64,000 nucleotides of DNA from an uncultured Clostridiaceae bacterium (GCA_947647275.1 CANSJQ010000004.1:60827-124826), one strand, 5' to 3'; positions 36,519-47,470 are shown, counted from the stretch's first letter. Program-made: numbers and translations. Notes: generated by a model from the sequence alone, not told the origin.

Positions 36519-38964
36519 TTATTTCAATTCTACAACAGTAACACCCATTTCACCTTCACCAAAAGTACCTAACCTAAAGCTTTTAACATGAGAATGTTTA
36601 CGAAGAAAAGAATGTATACCGTGAGCGAAGTTTTCCAGTTCCTTTACCATGAACAATTCTAATAGTTTGAAGCTTAGCTAAACTACAATCATCTAAATAT
36701 TTATCAATTATAAAACAAGCTTCATCAACATTTTGTCCAATAACATTAATTTCAGTATTAACATTTTTAGATTTCATAGTTAAGTTACTTACTTTTTTAT
36801 TGGGCATATCAGTAACTTTCCTACTATTAGTGTGTAAGATATTAGTAATATCACTAATATTAACATTCATTTTAGCATTACCAACTTGTACTTGAACTTT
36901 GTTAGCCTTGCCAGATAATGAAGTTACAACTGCAACATCATTAATAGAGTTTAACTTAATTTTTGTTCCAATTTTCAACATATCTTTAGTAATTTGTGGA
37001 TTACTTACATCCAAATTTTCTTTATATAAAGAATTTAAAGAAGAATTCAAATTATTCCTTGTATTATTAACTTTTTTTATAGAATAATTATCCAAACTTC
37101 TAACAATATTAGCAATTTCAGTATCACTTAATTCTTTAAAATTATATTCATTTAAAGCTCTCCATTTTTGAGAAGCTTCTTCAATTTCTTTAATAGCAAC
37201 ATTAACATCATCTTTTGCAGAAATAAGAATATTTTGTGCTTCAAGTTTTGCCTTCTCTGCTAATTTTATATATTTATCATCTCTTTCCTTAACTTCTTGT
37301 TCTAGTTTTTTTCTAAGTAGTTCTACTTGATTTAAATTTTTAGAAATCTCATTTTTCTGATTTTCAATTTCTAATTTATCATCATAAATATTTTTAAGTA
37401 GTTCTTCAATACTAATAGTATCTTCTTTTAAAAGATTTTTAGCTTTTTCTAATATTTCATCAGAAAGGCCTAATTTTTTGCTAATTGCAAAGGCATTACT
37501 TTTACCAGGTATTCCAATTAAAAGTTTATAAGTAGGTTTTAAATTTTCAACGTCAAATTCAGAACTTGCATTCTCAAAGCCATCAGTAACAAGAGCGAAC
37601 TCCTTTATTTCTTGATAATGTGTAGTAGCAATAGTAATTGTCCCTAATTTATTTAAATATTCTAAAATAGCAGTAGCTAAACTAGCTCCTTCGATAGGAT
37701 CTGTACCAGAACCTAATTCATCTAACAATATAAGAGAGTTAGAAGTAGCACTATTTAAAATATTTATAGTATTAATCATATGTGCAGAAAAAGTACTTAA
37801 AGATTCTTGAATACTTTGTTCATCACCAATATCAGCAAAAACATTATCAAAAACATATATACTACTATTTTCACTTGCAGGAATATGAAGACCACTACAT
37901 GCCATTAAAGTTAAAAGTCCAACAGTTTTTAAACTAACCGTTTTCCCACCAGTATTAGGTCCTGTAATTATTAAAGAATTATATTTAGAACCTATTTCAA
38001 TATTGATAGGAACTACTAAAGCACTATCTATTAATGGATGTCTAGCATTATAAAGGTTAATAATCTTTTCATTATTAATTTTAGGTAAAATAGCATTCAT
38101 TTTTCTAGAAAGTTTAGCTTTTGCAAAAATAAAATCTAAATTTCCAATTAATCTAACATTATTATAAAGTTCATTAGTAATACCAAATAAAAGACCAGAC
38201 AAATTCTGTAATATCTTTTCAATTTCAATAGATTCTTCCATTTTTAAATTAGCAATTTTATTATTAAGTTCAAAAACATTCATAGGCTCAATAAAAACTG
38301 TTGAACCACTAGAAGAAATATCATGAACGAAACCTTTAACATTTCCTCTAAATTCCTCTTTCACAGGAATAACATATCTATCGTTACGAATAGTAACAAT
38401 TGATTCCATCATATATTTAGAAAAAGAAGAGTGAATCATATTATTCAAACTTTCTTTAATTTCACTTTCTAATTTTCTTCTATTTCTTCTTAGAGAAGAA
38501 AGTTTAGAAGAAGCATCATCGCTAATTATATCTTCATCTAAAATACTAGAAAGTATTTTACTTTCAATGCCAAAATTATTATATAAAGAAGAAAAATAGT
38601 TATTTAAAATAGGAAAAGAAGATAAATCAAAATTTTCATCTTTATAAAAATAATCTTTTAATTCCCTAGAAAGTTTTAGAATTTTAGCAACTTCAAGAAG
38701 CCCTTTAGCATTTAAAAAAAATAAGCTTTCTAAATTTTTTATATAAATTTCAATATTAGGAATACTACTAATAGGTAAATTACCTTTACGGGCGCTTAAA
38801 ATAGAGGCCTCTTCAGTCTCTTGTAATAATTTTGTAACTTTTGCTTGTTTAAAAATAGGATGTAACTTAAAAGAAATATCTTTTCCAAAATAAGTCAAAC
38901 ACTCCTTAGAAAGTAATTCTAATATTTTATTATATTCTAATTTATACAAATAATTTTCATTCAT
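36519..38964 (-). CDS. mutS2: MutS2 (endonuclease MutS2 / ribosome-collision factor); needs one CGG +1 frameshift near the C-terminus
   Basis: An 814-residue MutS2. The clamp and ATPase regions are intact: [16 protein letters not shown] near 330 is Walker A and [15 protein letters not shown] near 410 Walker B. A coiled coil and KOW-like region follow. The Smr nuclease domain begins near 740 ([21 protein letters not shown]) and runs to [14 protein letters not shown] at 36621-36619 is codon 782. Skipping C gives [18 protein letters not shown] and the standard end to TAA at 36519. Zero frame adds only six unrelated residues and truncates Smr. MutS2 itself splits or rescues collided ribosomes in Bacillus, so it is a meaningful gene to carry a frameshift site. 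Confidence 0.95.
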
Positions 38965-38983
38965 AATTCTTCTCCTGCATAGT

Positions 38984-39035
38984 AGGGACAGACCTTTTTG
39001 TTCCGAATTTGGAACGATTGGGACACTCCTTTCAA
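38984..39035. repeat. GGGAC-type repeat upstream of mutS2
   Basis: AGGGACAGACCTTTTTGTTCC, then GGAACGATTGGGACACTCC: a diverged relative of the other palindromes, between mutS2 and SCIFF. Confidence 0.5.
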
Positions 39036-39063
39036 ATTTAATATATTATCTCACAATTTAATC

Positions 39064-39103
39064 AAAAAAACAACTAGGGAAGTACTAAAAAGTACAACCC
39101 TAG
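39064..39103 (-). terminator. Intrinsic terminator after the SCIFF gene
   Basis: On the minus strand CTAGGG..GTACT pairs with AGTAC..CCCTAG around TTTT, followed by TTTTTTT. Confidence 0.8.
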
Positions 39104-39120
39104 AGTCTTAAGTGTTATTA

Positions 39121-39288
39121 CTAATTCTTTTTGGAATTAATGTTTGCCTGTTCGCACTTTTGGTTACCCACTGTGCAAGATGTCTTGCAGGCACTCTGAC
39201 AAGATGTCTGGCATTCGCCACAACCACCTTTTTCCATTGTTGAAGCTAATGTATTATCCTCTGTTGTAAGTGTTTTAATGTGCTTCAT
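39121..39288 (-). CDS. scfA: SCIFF ribosomal peptide precursor (six cysteines in forty-five residues)
   Basis: A 55-residue precursor with leader MKHIKTLTTEDNTLA and a core CGECQTSCQSACKTSCTVGNQ plus a final Cys, matching the SCIFF family found across Clostridia. It is normally processed by a radical-SAM maturase that forms thioether crosslinks. I chose ATG 39288 because AAAGGAG lies 9 nt upstream. No SPASM-type maturase is visible in this window, although it is usually adjacent. Confidence 0.92.
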   Translation of the reverse strand: MKHIKTLTTEDNTLASTMEKGGCGECQTSCQSACKTSCTVGNQKCEQANINSKKN

Positions 39289-39579
39289 AATTATTACTCC
39301 TTTCAATTAAAGAAAACAGTTGTTAATGAGTTACAAAAATAATTATAACATAAAAATATAAAAAATCAAGTATAATAAGAAAAAGTATTGAATATAATAA
39401 GTTTTATGTAAAAAAGTAAACATTAAAAAATTATCAATCTATTGCTAATAAAATTGTTATTATATAAAATGTACACAACAAATAAACTTTACAATTGATA
39501 TTTACTAATAAATTACTTTTATTTATTACAAATTTAATTTATTATATTTGTAATAAGAAAAATAGAAAGGATAAAGCAA

Positions 39580-40713
39580 ATGAGAAACAAGGGGATAACA
39601 CTAGTTTCACTTGTAATAACAATAGTTGTATTAATAATACTAGCAAGTTTAGTAATTTATTTTGGACTAGGGCAAAATGGAATACTTGAAAGAAGCAAAC
39701 AAGCAAGAGAACTAACCAACAAACAAGCAGCAACTGAAAAAATTAATTTAAAAATAACAACAGCACAAATTAATAATTATTCAGAGAAACAGGAAGATAT
39801 AACATTAAAAGAGTTATCACAAGTATTAAAAGAAGATGATGAAATACAATATGTAACTGAGACGAGTAAAATAGCAAGAGCAGAATACGATGTACCAAGT
39901 GAAAATCCAACATCAATATATACAAAGTTAAATGAATATCCATATGAATTTGAAATAAATACTTCTTTACAAATTGTCAAAATAGATGGAAAACAGGTAT
40001 CAAATAATAGTAGCAGTAATACTGGGGGAAATATAGGTGGAAGTGTAGGAGAAAGCAATATAATAGAAGATATAGAACTTATAGTTAGTTTTAATAATGG
40101 AGAATATATAGAATTAACTTGTAATGCAAAAACAGTAGATAATTCTGAAATATCGGGATATGCATTTTTATTAAATGGAGAAGTTAAAAAATATTGCAAA
40201 GAAAATGTTGTTAATATAGATGGACTAACTTTGAATACTAATTATACAGTAGAAGCAATAGCTATGGATAAAACAGGAAAAACAAAAAGAACTAATAACA
40301 TAGAAGTAAAAACAGAAAATAAAGTATATTTATATAAAGCTGGAAATGAATGCACTTATTTGACAGGAGGATGGAAACATACAGGATATGATGTTTATAA
40401 TTGGGGGACAATAACAAAAAACGAGGATAATATATATATATATGCTCCAAATGCTTCAAGAATTTTTTGTGGTACTACAAAAATAATTGACTTATCAAAA
40501 TATTCAAAATTATATATAGAAGGTGATGGCAACCAACAACTCTACATGATAAACACTAAAAGTTATTTTAATGACAGTTCTGGAACAGAGGATTTGAGTT
40601 ATAAAAGTAAAGAAGAGGTAAATATTTCTGACTATAATTCACAATATTATTTACATTTTACAAATGCAAATGGATGTTATCAGACTATAAAGAATGTCTG
40701 GCTAGAATATTAA
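39580..40713 (+). CDS. Pilin-like protein, paralogue with a different C-terminal region
   Basis: A 377-residue exported protein starting MRNKGITLVSLVITIVVLII, a short prepilin leader. Residues up to ~130 are nearly the same as the 35.5-kb gene. After a Gly/Ser/Asn-rich linker (~135-155) comes a fibronectin-like segment (LNTNYTVEAIAMDKTGKT) and then a beta-rich end of unknown type. Upstream DNA is also similar to that of the paralogue (TTGATATTTACTAATAA block at 39,495 and 35,394), so promoter and head were duplicated together. A terminator follows. Confidence 0.8.
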   Translation: MRNKGITLVSLVITIVVLIILASLVIYFGLGQNGILERSKQARELTNKQAATEKINLKITTAQINNYSEKQEDITLKELSQVLKEDDEIQYVTETSKIARAEYDVPSENPTSIYTKLNEYPYEFEINTSLQIVKIDGKQVSNNSSSNTGGNIGGSVGESNIIEDIELIVSFNNGEYIELTCNAKTVDNSEISGYAFLLNGEVKKYCKENVVNIDGLTLNTNYTVEAIAMDKTGKTKRTNNIEVKTENKVYLYKAGNECTYLTGGWKHTGYDVYNWGTITKNEDNIYIYAPNASRIFCGTTKIIDLSKYSKLYIEGDGNQQLYMINTKSYFNDSSGTEDLSYKSKEEVNISDYNSQYYLHFTNANGCYQTIKNVWLEY

Positions 40714-40718
40714 AAAAC

Positions 40719-40757
40719 AAAAATGGAACTAAAAGTTAATTTTTAGTTCCATTTTTC
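40719..40757 (+). terminator. Intrinsic terminator after the pilin-like gene
   Basis: 16-bp perfect stem AAAAATGGAACTAAAA with TTTTAGTTCCATTTTT. Confidence 0.85.
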
Positions 40758-40835
40758 AATAATACCTAGTATTTAACAAAAAAGTATGCTATACTAACTA
40801 AAGTAGTAAAAGTCAAAATAAAAGGAGAAAAATAT

Positions 40836-42066
40836 ATGAAAAAGCCAGAATTATTAGCACCAGCAGGGTCATTTGAAAAAGCAAAAATAGCATTTATGTA
40901 TGGGGCAGACGCAGTATATGCAGGAACCTCATCTCTTTCACTAAGAACTAGAGCAGAAATGCAAGATAGTGATTTAGCAAATACAATAAAATATGCACAT
41001 AGTATTGGAAAAAAGGTATACACAGCAATAAATATATATGCATGGGATGAAACCTATGAAGAGATAAAAAAACAAGCACAAATGCTTAACGAATTAAAAG
41101 TAGATGGAATAATAGTAGCCGATGGTGGAATAGTAGAAATAATAAAAGAATATGCACCAGATGTAGAAATACATATAAGTACACAAGCAAATACAGTAAG
41201 CTACCATAGTGCAAGGTTTTGGTATAAGAATGGAGCAAAAAGAGTAATACTTCGGAAGAGAGATGAATAAAGAGCAAATAAAAGAATTAATAAAAAATAA
41301 ACCAGAAGACCTAGAAGTAGAAATGTTTATACATGGAGCAATATGTTTTGGATATTCAGGAAGATGCTTTTTAAGCGATTTTCTAGCAGGAAGAAGTGCA
41401 AACTTAGGAGATTGTGCACAAAGCTGTAGATGGGCATATAATGTATATGTAGAAGAAAAAAACAAACCAGGAAACTTAATGCCAGTAGAACATGATGATA
41501 AAGGAACATATATATTTTCATCAAAAGATATGTGCTTAATAAAAGAAATACCAGAAATAGTAGAAATGGGAGTAGACAGTTTAAAAATAGAGGGTAGATT
41601 AAAAACAGAGTATTATTTAGCATCAGTAGTAAACACATATAGAAATGCGATAGATGATTATATAAAAGATCCTAGAAACTATGATTATACAAAATATTTA
41701 AAAGAAATTGAAAAAACAAAAACAAGAGGCTTAACAACATTTTATTTTAATGATAGAAATAATAAAGATTTCCAAGAATATGAAGGAAAACAATATAATT
41801 TAGAGTACGAATTTGGTGGAAAAATTATAGATTCTGAAAATGATAAAACTATTATTGAAATAAAAAACAAATTAACTATTGGTGATGAACTAGAAATTAT
41901 AATACCAGGGAAAATAAAACCTGAAAAATTTATAATAGAAGAATTATGGGATATTGAAACTGACGAAAAAATAAGCACAATAAATCCTGGAAAAGCAAAG
42001 CAAAAAGTAAAATTAAAATTACCAATAAGTGTAGAAAAAGGTTGGATAATAAGAAGAAAAAAATAA
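40836..42066 (+). CDS. U32-family peptidase-like protein (TrhP/RlhA type); needs one CGG +1 frameshift
   Basis: Members are now linked to prephenate-dependent hydroxylation of tRNA or rRNA rather than proteolysis. It starts MKKPELLAPAGSFEKAKIAF and continues through DVEIHISTQANTVSYHSARFW. CGG at 41253-41255 is codon 140; skipping C gives GREMNKEQIKELI, then FGYSGRCFLSDFLAGRSANL and the cysteine-rich CAQSCRW signature. Open to 42066, 409 residues in total, normal for the family. Zero frame ends five codons later. GGAG precedes the ATG. Confidence 0.93.
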
Positions 42067-42071
42067 TTGTA

Positions 42072-42100
42072 TTGACATAAAATGTAAAAACGAGTATAAT
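42072..42100 (+). promoter_or_regulatory. Promoter for the small membrane protein gene
   Basis: Perfect TTGACA, a 17-bp spacer and perfect TATAAT, 30 bp before the start. Confidence 0.8.
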
Positions 42101-42130
42101 AGTAATAACAAAATTTTAGGAGAGCAGAAA

Positions 42131-42322
42131 ATGCTTAAATGTATACAATATTTTGCATACTTATTAGGTGTAGATCCATCTTGTATATCACTAATTATTG
42201 CACTACTATTAATTCTAGGAATAGTAAAATGCATATATCCATGGCAACCAAAATGGAAAGCAGAAGAGATAAATAAAGAAGATGGCAGCAAAGTTACTAA
42301 ATATTACTATTTAGATAAATAA
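42131..42322 (+). CDS. Small membrane protein
   Basis: 63 residues: one hydrophobic helix at ~17-36 followed by a charged C-terminus ending KYYYLDK. TAGGAGAG ribosome binding site and a consensus promoter support it as a real gene. No family recognised. Confidence 0.7.
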   Translation: MLKCIQYFAYLLGVDPSCISLIIALLLILGIVKCIYPWQPKWKAEEINKEDGSKVTKYYYLDK

Positions 42323-42385
42323 ATGTGTTTTGATGTAACTAGGTTGCTAAAGCTCATGATTACAACAAAAGATAAATAAAAATAT

Positions 42386-42432
42386 AAAAAAGAAGGACAA
42401 AAAGGCAAAACCTTTTTGTTCTTCTTTTTGTA
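42386..42432 (+). terminator. Intrinsic terminator
   Basis: 19-bp perfect stem (42386-42404 with 42411-42429) around CAAAA plus one base. The rest of 42433-42682 is AT-rich with no gene seen. Confidence 0.85.
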
Positions 42433-42682
42433 ATTCAAATAAAATAAAAATTATACTTAAGCTGTCATATATATTATACAATATTCTACAAAATTTGCAA
42501 GTATATAATATAAACTTTAATTTTTGTGCTAATTTAACATTAAAAAAGGTCTTGTATAATTTACACTTAAAATAAAATTATAAAAAAACATTGTAAAAAA
42601 ACATATAAAATGATAAAATAAAAAAGCAACAATAAGAATAAAATTAAGTTAAAAACATAGATAAAATTAAGAGGTGTTATAT

Positions 42683-43589
42683 TTGAATATAGAAGAAATA
42701 TATGAAATTTTAACAAAAGAAATAAAAGATAGTATAGTATATAAAAATGAACCAATGAGCAAACATACATCATTTAAGATTGGTGGAAATGCAGACATAT
42801 ATATTAAAGCAAAAACAGTAGAAGATATAAAAATTGTTTTAAAAGTTGCAAATGAAAACAACATTCCAACTACTATTATAGGAAATGGAAGCAATGTATT
42901 AGTAAAAGATAATGGAATACGTGGTATAGTAATACGGAATAGATATACAAGACATAGATATTAAAGGAGAAACAGTAATAGCAGGTGCTGGAGTAAAACT
43001 AGCAGTGTTAGGCACAATTATACAAAAAAATGAGTTAACAGGTTTTGAATTTGCAGCAGGAATTCCAGGTACCATAGGAGGAGCAGTAAGAATGAATGCA
43101 GGTGCTTATGGAGGAGAGTTTTCTAATATAGTAGAAAATGTTACATGTATTACACGAAATGGAATAATAAGAGAATTATCAAAAGAAGATTTACAATTTT
43201 CATATAGATATAGCAGATTTATTGAAAATGACGAAATTGTATTATATGCTACATTAAAATTAGAAAAAGGCAATATTCAAGAAATAAGAAATAAAATGGA
43301 TGAATTAATGCTTGCTAGAAAAACAAAGCAACCATTAGAACTTCCAAGTGCAGGAAGTACATTTAAAAGAGGAAGCGACTTTTATGCCTCAAAAATAATA
43401 GAAGAAGCAGGGTTAAAAGGCTACAAAATAGGGGGAGCACAAGTTTCTGAAAAACACGCAGGTTTTGTAGTAAATATAGGTAATGCAACAGCAAAAGATG
43501 TTTTAGACTTAACAGACTATATAAAAAAAGTAGTATACGAAAAATTCGGAAAGAAATTAGAATTAGAAGTAGAAGTAATTGGAGAATAG
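42683..43589 (+). CDS. murB: UDP-N-acetylenolpyruvoylglucosamine reductase MurB; needs one CGG +1 frameshift
   Basis: FAD enzyme that reduces the enolpyruvyl group to make UDP-MurNAc, essential for peptidoglycan. MSKHTSFKIGGNADIY and IGNGSNVLVKDNGIRGIVI precede CGG at 42935-42937. Skipping C gives GIDIQDIDIKGETVIAGAG, then AAGIPGTIGGAVRMNAGAYG and the LPSAGSTFKR active-site Ser region, open to 43589. The total is 301 residues from TTG 42683. The TTG is preferred because AGAGGTG lies 6 nt upstream; GTG at 42674 is an alternative. Zero frame ends after nine codons. Confidence 0.95.
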
Positions 43590-43649
43590 ATAGAAAATAA
43601 ATATTTTTAAATTAATAAATAGATATAAACAAAGAGAGGAAACGAAAAA

Positions 43650-45236
43650 ATGAAAGGTTTTTTAAAGTGGTTTAGTAATGGTTCAAAAATGAAGAGATGG
43701 TTAGTAGTAATACTTATAGGTATTTTACTTGCATCATATGGAATGGTAAATATAGTTATAGAAAAGGAACTTAACTTTGTAGAAGTAGCAAAAATAATAT
43801 TAAGTTTTGTTATAGGTTTTTCACTTGTTATTGTTGGAATAATATTTATGCAAAAAAGAACCTTAGAATTATTTGTTCAAGAAACAGATAGTAGGGAAGA
43901 AGCAAAAGGTGGAAATGTAAAATCACTAATATTTAATAAAAAAGTATATGATGAAGGTCCAAATATAGTAGTAATAGGTGGAGGAGCAGGACTAGATTCT
44001 GTTTTAAAAGGACTAAAAAATTATACAAATAATATAACAGCAATAGTTACTGTATCAGATTATGGAAAGGCAGCAACAGATTCAAGAAAAATGCTTGAAA
44101 TGCTTCCATTAGATGATATAAAAGATAGTTTTGTAGCATTATCATCAAATGAAGCTGTAATGAGTGGATTATTAAACTATAAATTCAATGCTGGGAGACT
44201 AAAAGAAATGTCTTTTGGAGATATATATTTACTAGCGATGAAAGAACTATATGGAGACTTTACTTCATCAATAGAACAAAGTAAACATGTATTAAACATG
44301 ACAGGAAAAGTATTACCAGTAACACTAGAAGCAATAGATATTTGTGCGGAGTTAGAAGATGGAACAGTAATAGAAAATAAAGATGAAATACCAGAAGTTG
44401 TTACAAGTAAAGTAAGTAAAATAAATAGAGTATTTATAAGTCCATCAAACTGTATGCCAGCACCAGGAGTAATAGATGCAATAAACAACGCAGATGCAAT
44501 TATAATAGGGCCAGGAAGTTTATATACAAATGTTATACCAAATCTACTTGTAAAAGGTGTTGCAAAGGCTGTTAAAGAAAATAAAGGATTTAAAATATAT
44601 ATTAGTAATATAATGACTGAGCCTGGTCAAACAGACAACTATTCATTATCTGAGCATATAAAAGCCATTCACGAACATGCAGGAAAAGGAATAATAGATT
44701 ATTGTATTTATGACACAGGAGAAATTGTACCAGAATTTGTAAGAAAATATAATAGAGAAGGTCAAGATTTAGTAGAACAAGATACAGCAAAGGCAAAAGA
44801 ACAAGGAATAAAACTTATCCAAAGAAACTTATCACATATTGATGGAGAATTCATTCGTCATAATCCAGATGCAATAGGTTATTCAATAATAGAACTTATA
44901 TGTGAAGATATGAAATTTAGAGATATGGAAAATGATTCAAGATATGTAATGCTAAACTCAAAATTAAAAGACACTAAAAAGAAATTAAAAACAACTATGC
45001 CAAAACAAAAAACAACTAAATCAAAACATATAAGAGATGAAAGACTAAGCAAATTTGCAATGAAATATCAAGACAGAATAGATTCTATAAAACAAAGTGA
45101 TGCAAAAACTCAAAAAAGAAAAGAAGAAAAGATAAATCAAATAATAAGAAGAAAAGAAAATACAGTAGTACAAACACAAGGAAAAGAAAAGAAACAATCA
45201 GCAAAAAAGAAAAATACAGTAAAACCAAAACATTAA
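43650..45236 (+). CDS. yvcK: YvcK/CofD-like gluconeogenesis factor with an N-terminal membrane anchor
   Basis: A 528-residue protein. Two hydrophobic helices at ~17-37 and ~46-66 precede the UDP-sugar-binding YvcK core (IVVIGGGAGLDSVLKGLKNY, AIVTVSDYGKA, GPGSLYTNVIPNLLV, NIMTEPGQTDNYS). A Lys/Arg-rich tail of ~90 residues follows. YvcK links carbon status and cell-wall synthesis, so its place next to murB is apt. The membrane-anchored form is known in some Clostridia and Actinobacteria. GAGGAAACG ribosome binding site. Confidence 0.92.
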   Translation: MKGFLKWFSNGSKMKRWLVVILIGILLASYGMVNIVIEKELNFVEVAKIILSFVIGFSLVIVGIIFMQKRTLELFVQETDSREEAKGGNVKSLIFNKKVYDEGPNIVVIGGGAGLDSVLKGLKNYTNNITAIVTVSDYGKAATDSRKMLEMLPLDDIKDSFVALSSNEAVMSGLLNYKFNAGRLKEMSFGDIYLLAMKELYGDFTSSIEQSKHVLNMTGKVLPVTLEAIDICAELEDGTVIENKDEIPEVVTSKVSKINRVFISPSNCMPAPGVIDAINNADAIIIGPGSLYTNVIPNLLVKGVAKAVKENKGFKIYISNIMTEPGQTDNYSLSEHIKAIHEHAGKGIIDYCIYDTGEIVPEFVRKYNREGQDLVEQDTAKAKEQGIKLIQRNLSHIDGEFIRHNPDAIGYSIIELICEDMKFRDMENDSRYVMLNSKLKDTKKKLKTTMPKQKTTKSKHIRDERLSKFAMKYQDRIDSIKQSDAKTQKRKEEKINQIIRRKENTVVQTQGKEKKQSAKKKNTVKPKH

Positions 45237-45243
45237 AAGCAAT

Positions 45244-45365
45244 TGTAGGGGCTTAATCGGTTAGGAATACCGAATTACGCCCTTTAATAATTATAAAGAA
45301 AATAAAAATTATAGGGCTTAATTTGGTAAATTATCACAAGTAATCCTAACCAATTAAACCCCTAC
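45244..45365. repeat. Long imperfect inverted repeat (MITE-like)
   Basis: TGTAGGGGCTTAATCGGTTA at the left end matches the complement of the right end (TAACCAATTAAACCCCTACA) at nearly all positions. The ~75-bp centre includes a second AGGGCTTAAT. It looks like a small non-autonomous element between yvcK and the debranching enzyme gene. Confidence 0.75.
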
Positions 45366-45404
45366 ATATAAAAAATAAACCAATGATAATACAAGGAGTT
45401 ACAA

Positions 45405-47409
45405 ATGAAATACGAAAATATAGAGTTAGAAGAAGGATTAAATAAAGAATGGATAGTAACAAATGGAATAGGGGGATATGCAAGTTCTACTATAATACGG
45501 AGCAAACACTAGAAGATATCATGGACTTTTAGTAGCTACCCTAACACCACCAGGAAAAAGGAACTTAATACTATCAAAAGTTGATGAAAGTATAGAAATA
45601 GAAGGCAAGAAGTATGATATATATACAAATATAGGAAAAACATATATATCAGAAGGTTATAGATACTTAAGTAGTTTTCAAAAAGAGTATATACCAATAT
45701 TTACATATAAAATAGAAGATATAATTATAAAAAAATATATCTGTATGGAACATGATAAAAATACAGTAGTAATACTATATAAAGTATTTAATACTAATAA
45801 AAAAGCTAAACTAATATTAACGCCATTATTAAACTTTAGAGATTTTCATAGAGATTCCTTTAATCATGAATTCTATATAGAACAACAAGAAATAAATAGA
45901 AAGTTAAAATTAATAATAGATAAAAATAATGAAACACCAATTTATATAAATGTATCTGAAGGAAAATATATAAGGCATGAAAATGATAGCTTTAAAAATA
46001 TGTTTTATAGAGAAGAAGAAAAAAGAGGCTTCCAAGCAGAGGAAAATCATGCAATTGTGGGAAGATATGAAATAGAAATTAATCCAAATGAGCAAAAAGA
46101 TATAACATTTGTAGCATCATTAGAAAATAACATAGAAGAAATAGATGCTACAAAAATAATAAATAGAGAAATAGCTAGAATTACTGAGCTAGTATATGAT
46201 TCTCACTTAGAAGAAAAAAGCAAAGATAAAGATTTGATAAAAAATTATATAATAGCAACCGATAACTTTGTTGTATACAGACCATCTTCTAAGCTACACA
46301 CAATAATTGCAGGCTACCCATGGTTTTTAGATTGGGGAAGAGACACCTTAATATCATTTGAAGGTTTGCTTCTAAAAACAAAAAGATATGAAATAGCAAA
46401 AGAAGTACTATTAACGAGTATAAGAGATATAAAATATGGTTTAGTACCAAATGGATACTCAGGATATGATAATAGACCATTATACAATAGTGTAGATGCT
46501 TCCTTATTACTATTTGAACAAATTCAAAAGTATATAAATTACACAGGAGATTACAACTTTATAAAAGAAGAAATATACCCAGTATTAGAACAAATTATAG
46601 ATTCATACTGTAATGGAATAGATATAGACAACAATAATATATATTTAGATGAAGATGGTTTAATATCTTCAGGAACGCAAACGACCCAAAATACATGGAT
46701 GGATGCAAAAATAGGAAACTATGTAGTAACACCAAGAAATGGGAAAGCAGTAGAAATAAACGCAATGTGGTACAACAGCTTAAAAATAATGGAAGATTTA
46801 AGCTCTAAATTTGAAACAAAGCAAAATAGTACAAAATATAAAAATCTTGCAGAAAAATGCAAAAAAAGTTTTGGAGAAAAATTCTATAATAAAAGAAGAA
46901 AATGTTTATATGATGTATTAGGAGACAGCAAAATAAGACCAAACCAACTATTTGCGCTAAGCCTAACATATCCAGTAATAGAGCCATCATCTGAAATAGC
47001 AAAAGAAATGTTTGAAACAGTAACAAAAAAGCTATTAAACAATTATGGATTAAAAACATTAGCAAAAGGAGAAGAAAACTACATAGAAAAATACGAAGGA
47101 GACAGCTTCAAAAGAGATATGAGCTACCACCAAGGAATAACATGGCCATGGCTATTAGGAATATACTACGACAGCTTCAAAAAAATAGTAAAAGCTGAAA
47201 AAAATAAAACAAAAAAGAAAGAACTAGAAGATAGGTTAACAAAATTCATACAAAATGTGGAAAAAATCTTCACAAAAGAATTCGCACAAGGAAAAACATT
47301 AGGCGGAATACCGGAACTATACGACTCCATAAAACCACACGAAGCAAAAGGAACAATAAGCCAAGCATGGAGCATAGCAGAAGTGTTTAGAATAATACTA
47401 GAAAACTAA
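45405..47409 (+). CDS. Amylo-alpha-1,6-glucosidase (glycogen-debranching type); needs one CGG +1 frameshift
   Basis: Family GDE_N_bis / GH133-like enzyme that trims alpha-1,6 branches of glycogen, 667 residues. Start KEWIVTNGIGGYASSTII, then CGG at 45498-45500 (codon 32). Skipping C gives GANTRRYHGLLVATLTPP, the standard family motif. The barrel follows: IAGYPWFLDWGRDTLISFEGL near 300, LVPNGYSGYDNRPLYNSVDASL, GTQTTQNTWMDAK and MSYHQGITWPWLLG. Open to 47409. Zero frame stops four codons after CGG, so nearly the whole protein depends on the shift. AAGGAG precedes the ATG. Confidence 0.94.
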
Positions 47410-47420
47410 GAATGAATATT

Positions 47421-47455
47421 AAAAATGGATGCTAAATTTTAGCATCCATTTTTAG
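47421..47455 (+). terminator. Intrinsic terminator
   Basis: AAAAATGGATGCTAAA pairs perfectly with TTTAGCATCCATTTTT. Confidence 0.85.
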
Positions 47456-47470
47456 CAAAAGATTAAAATT

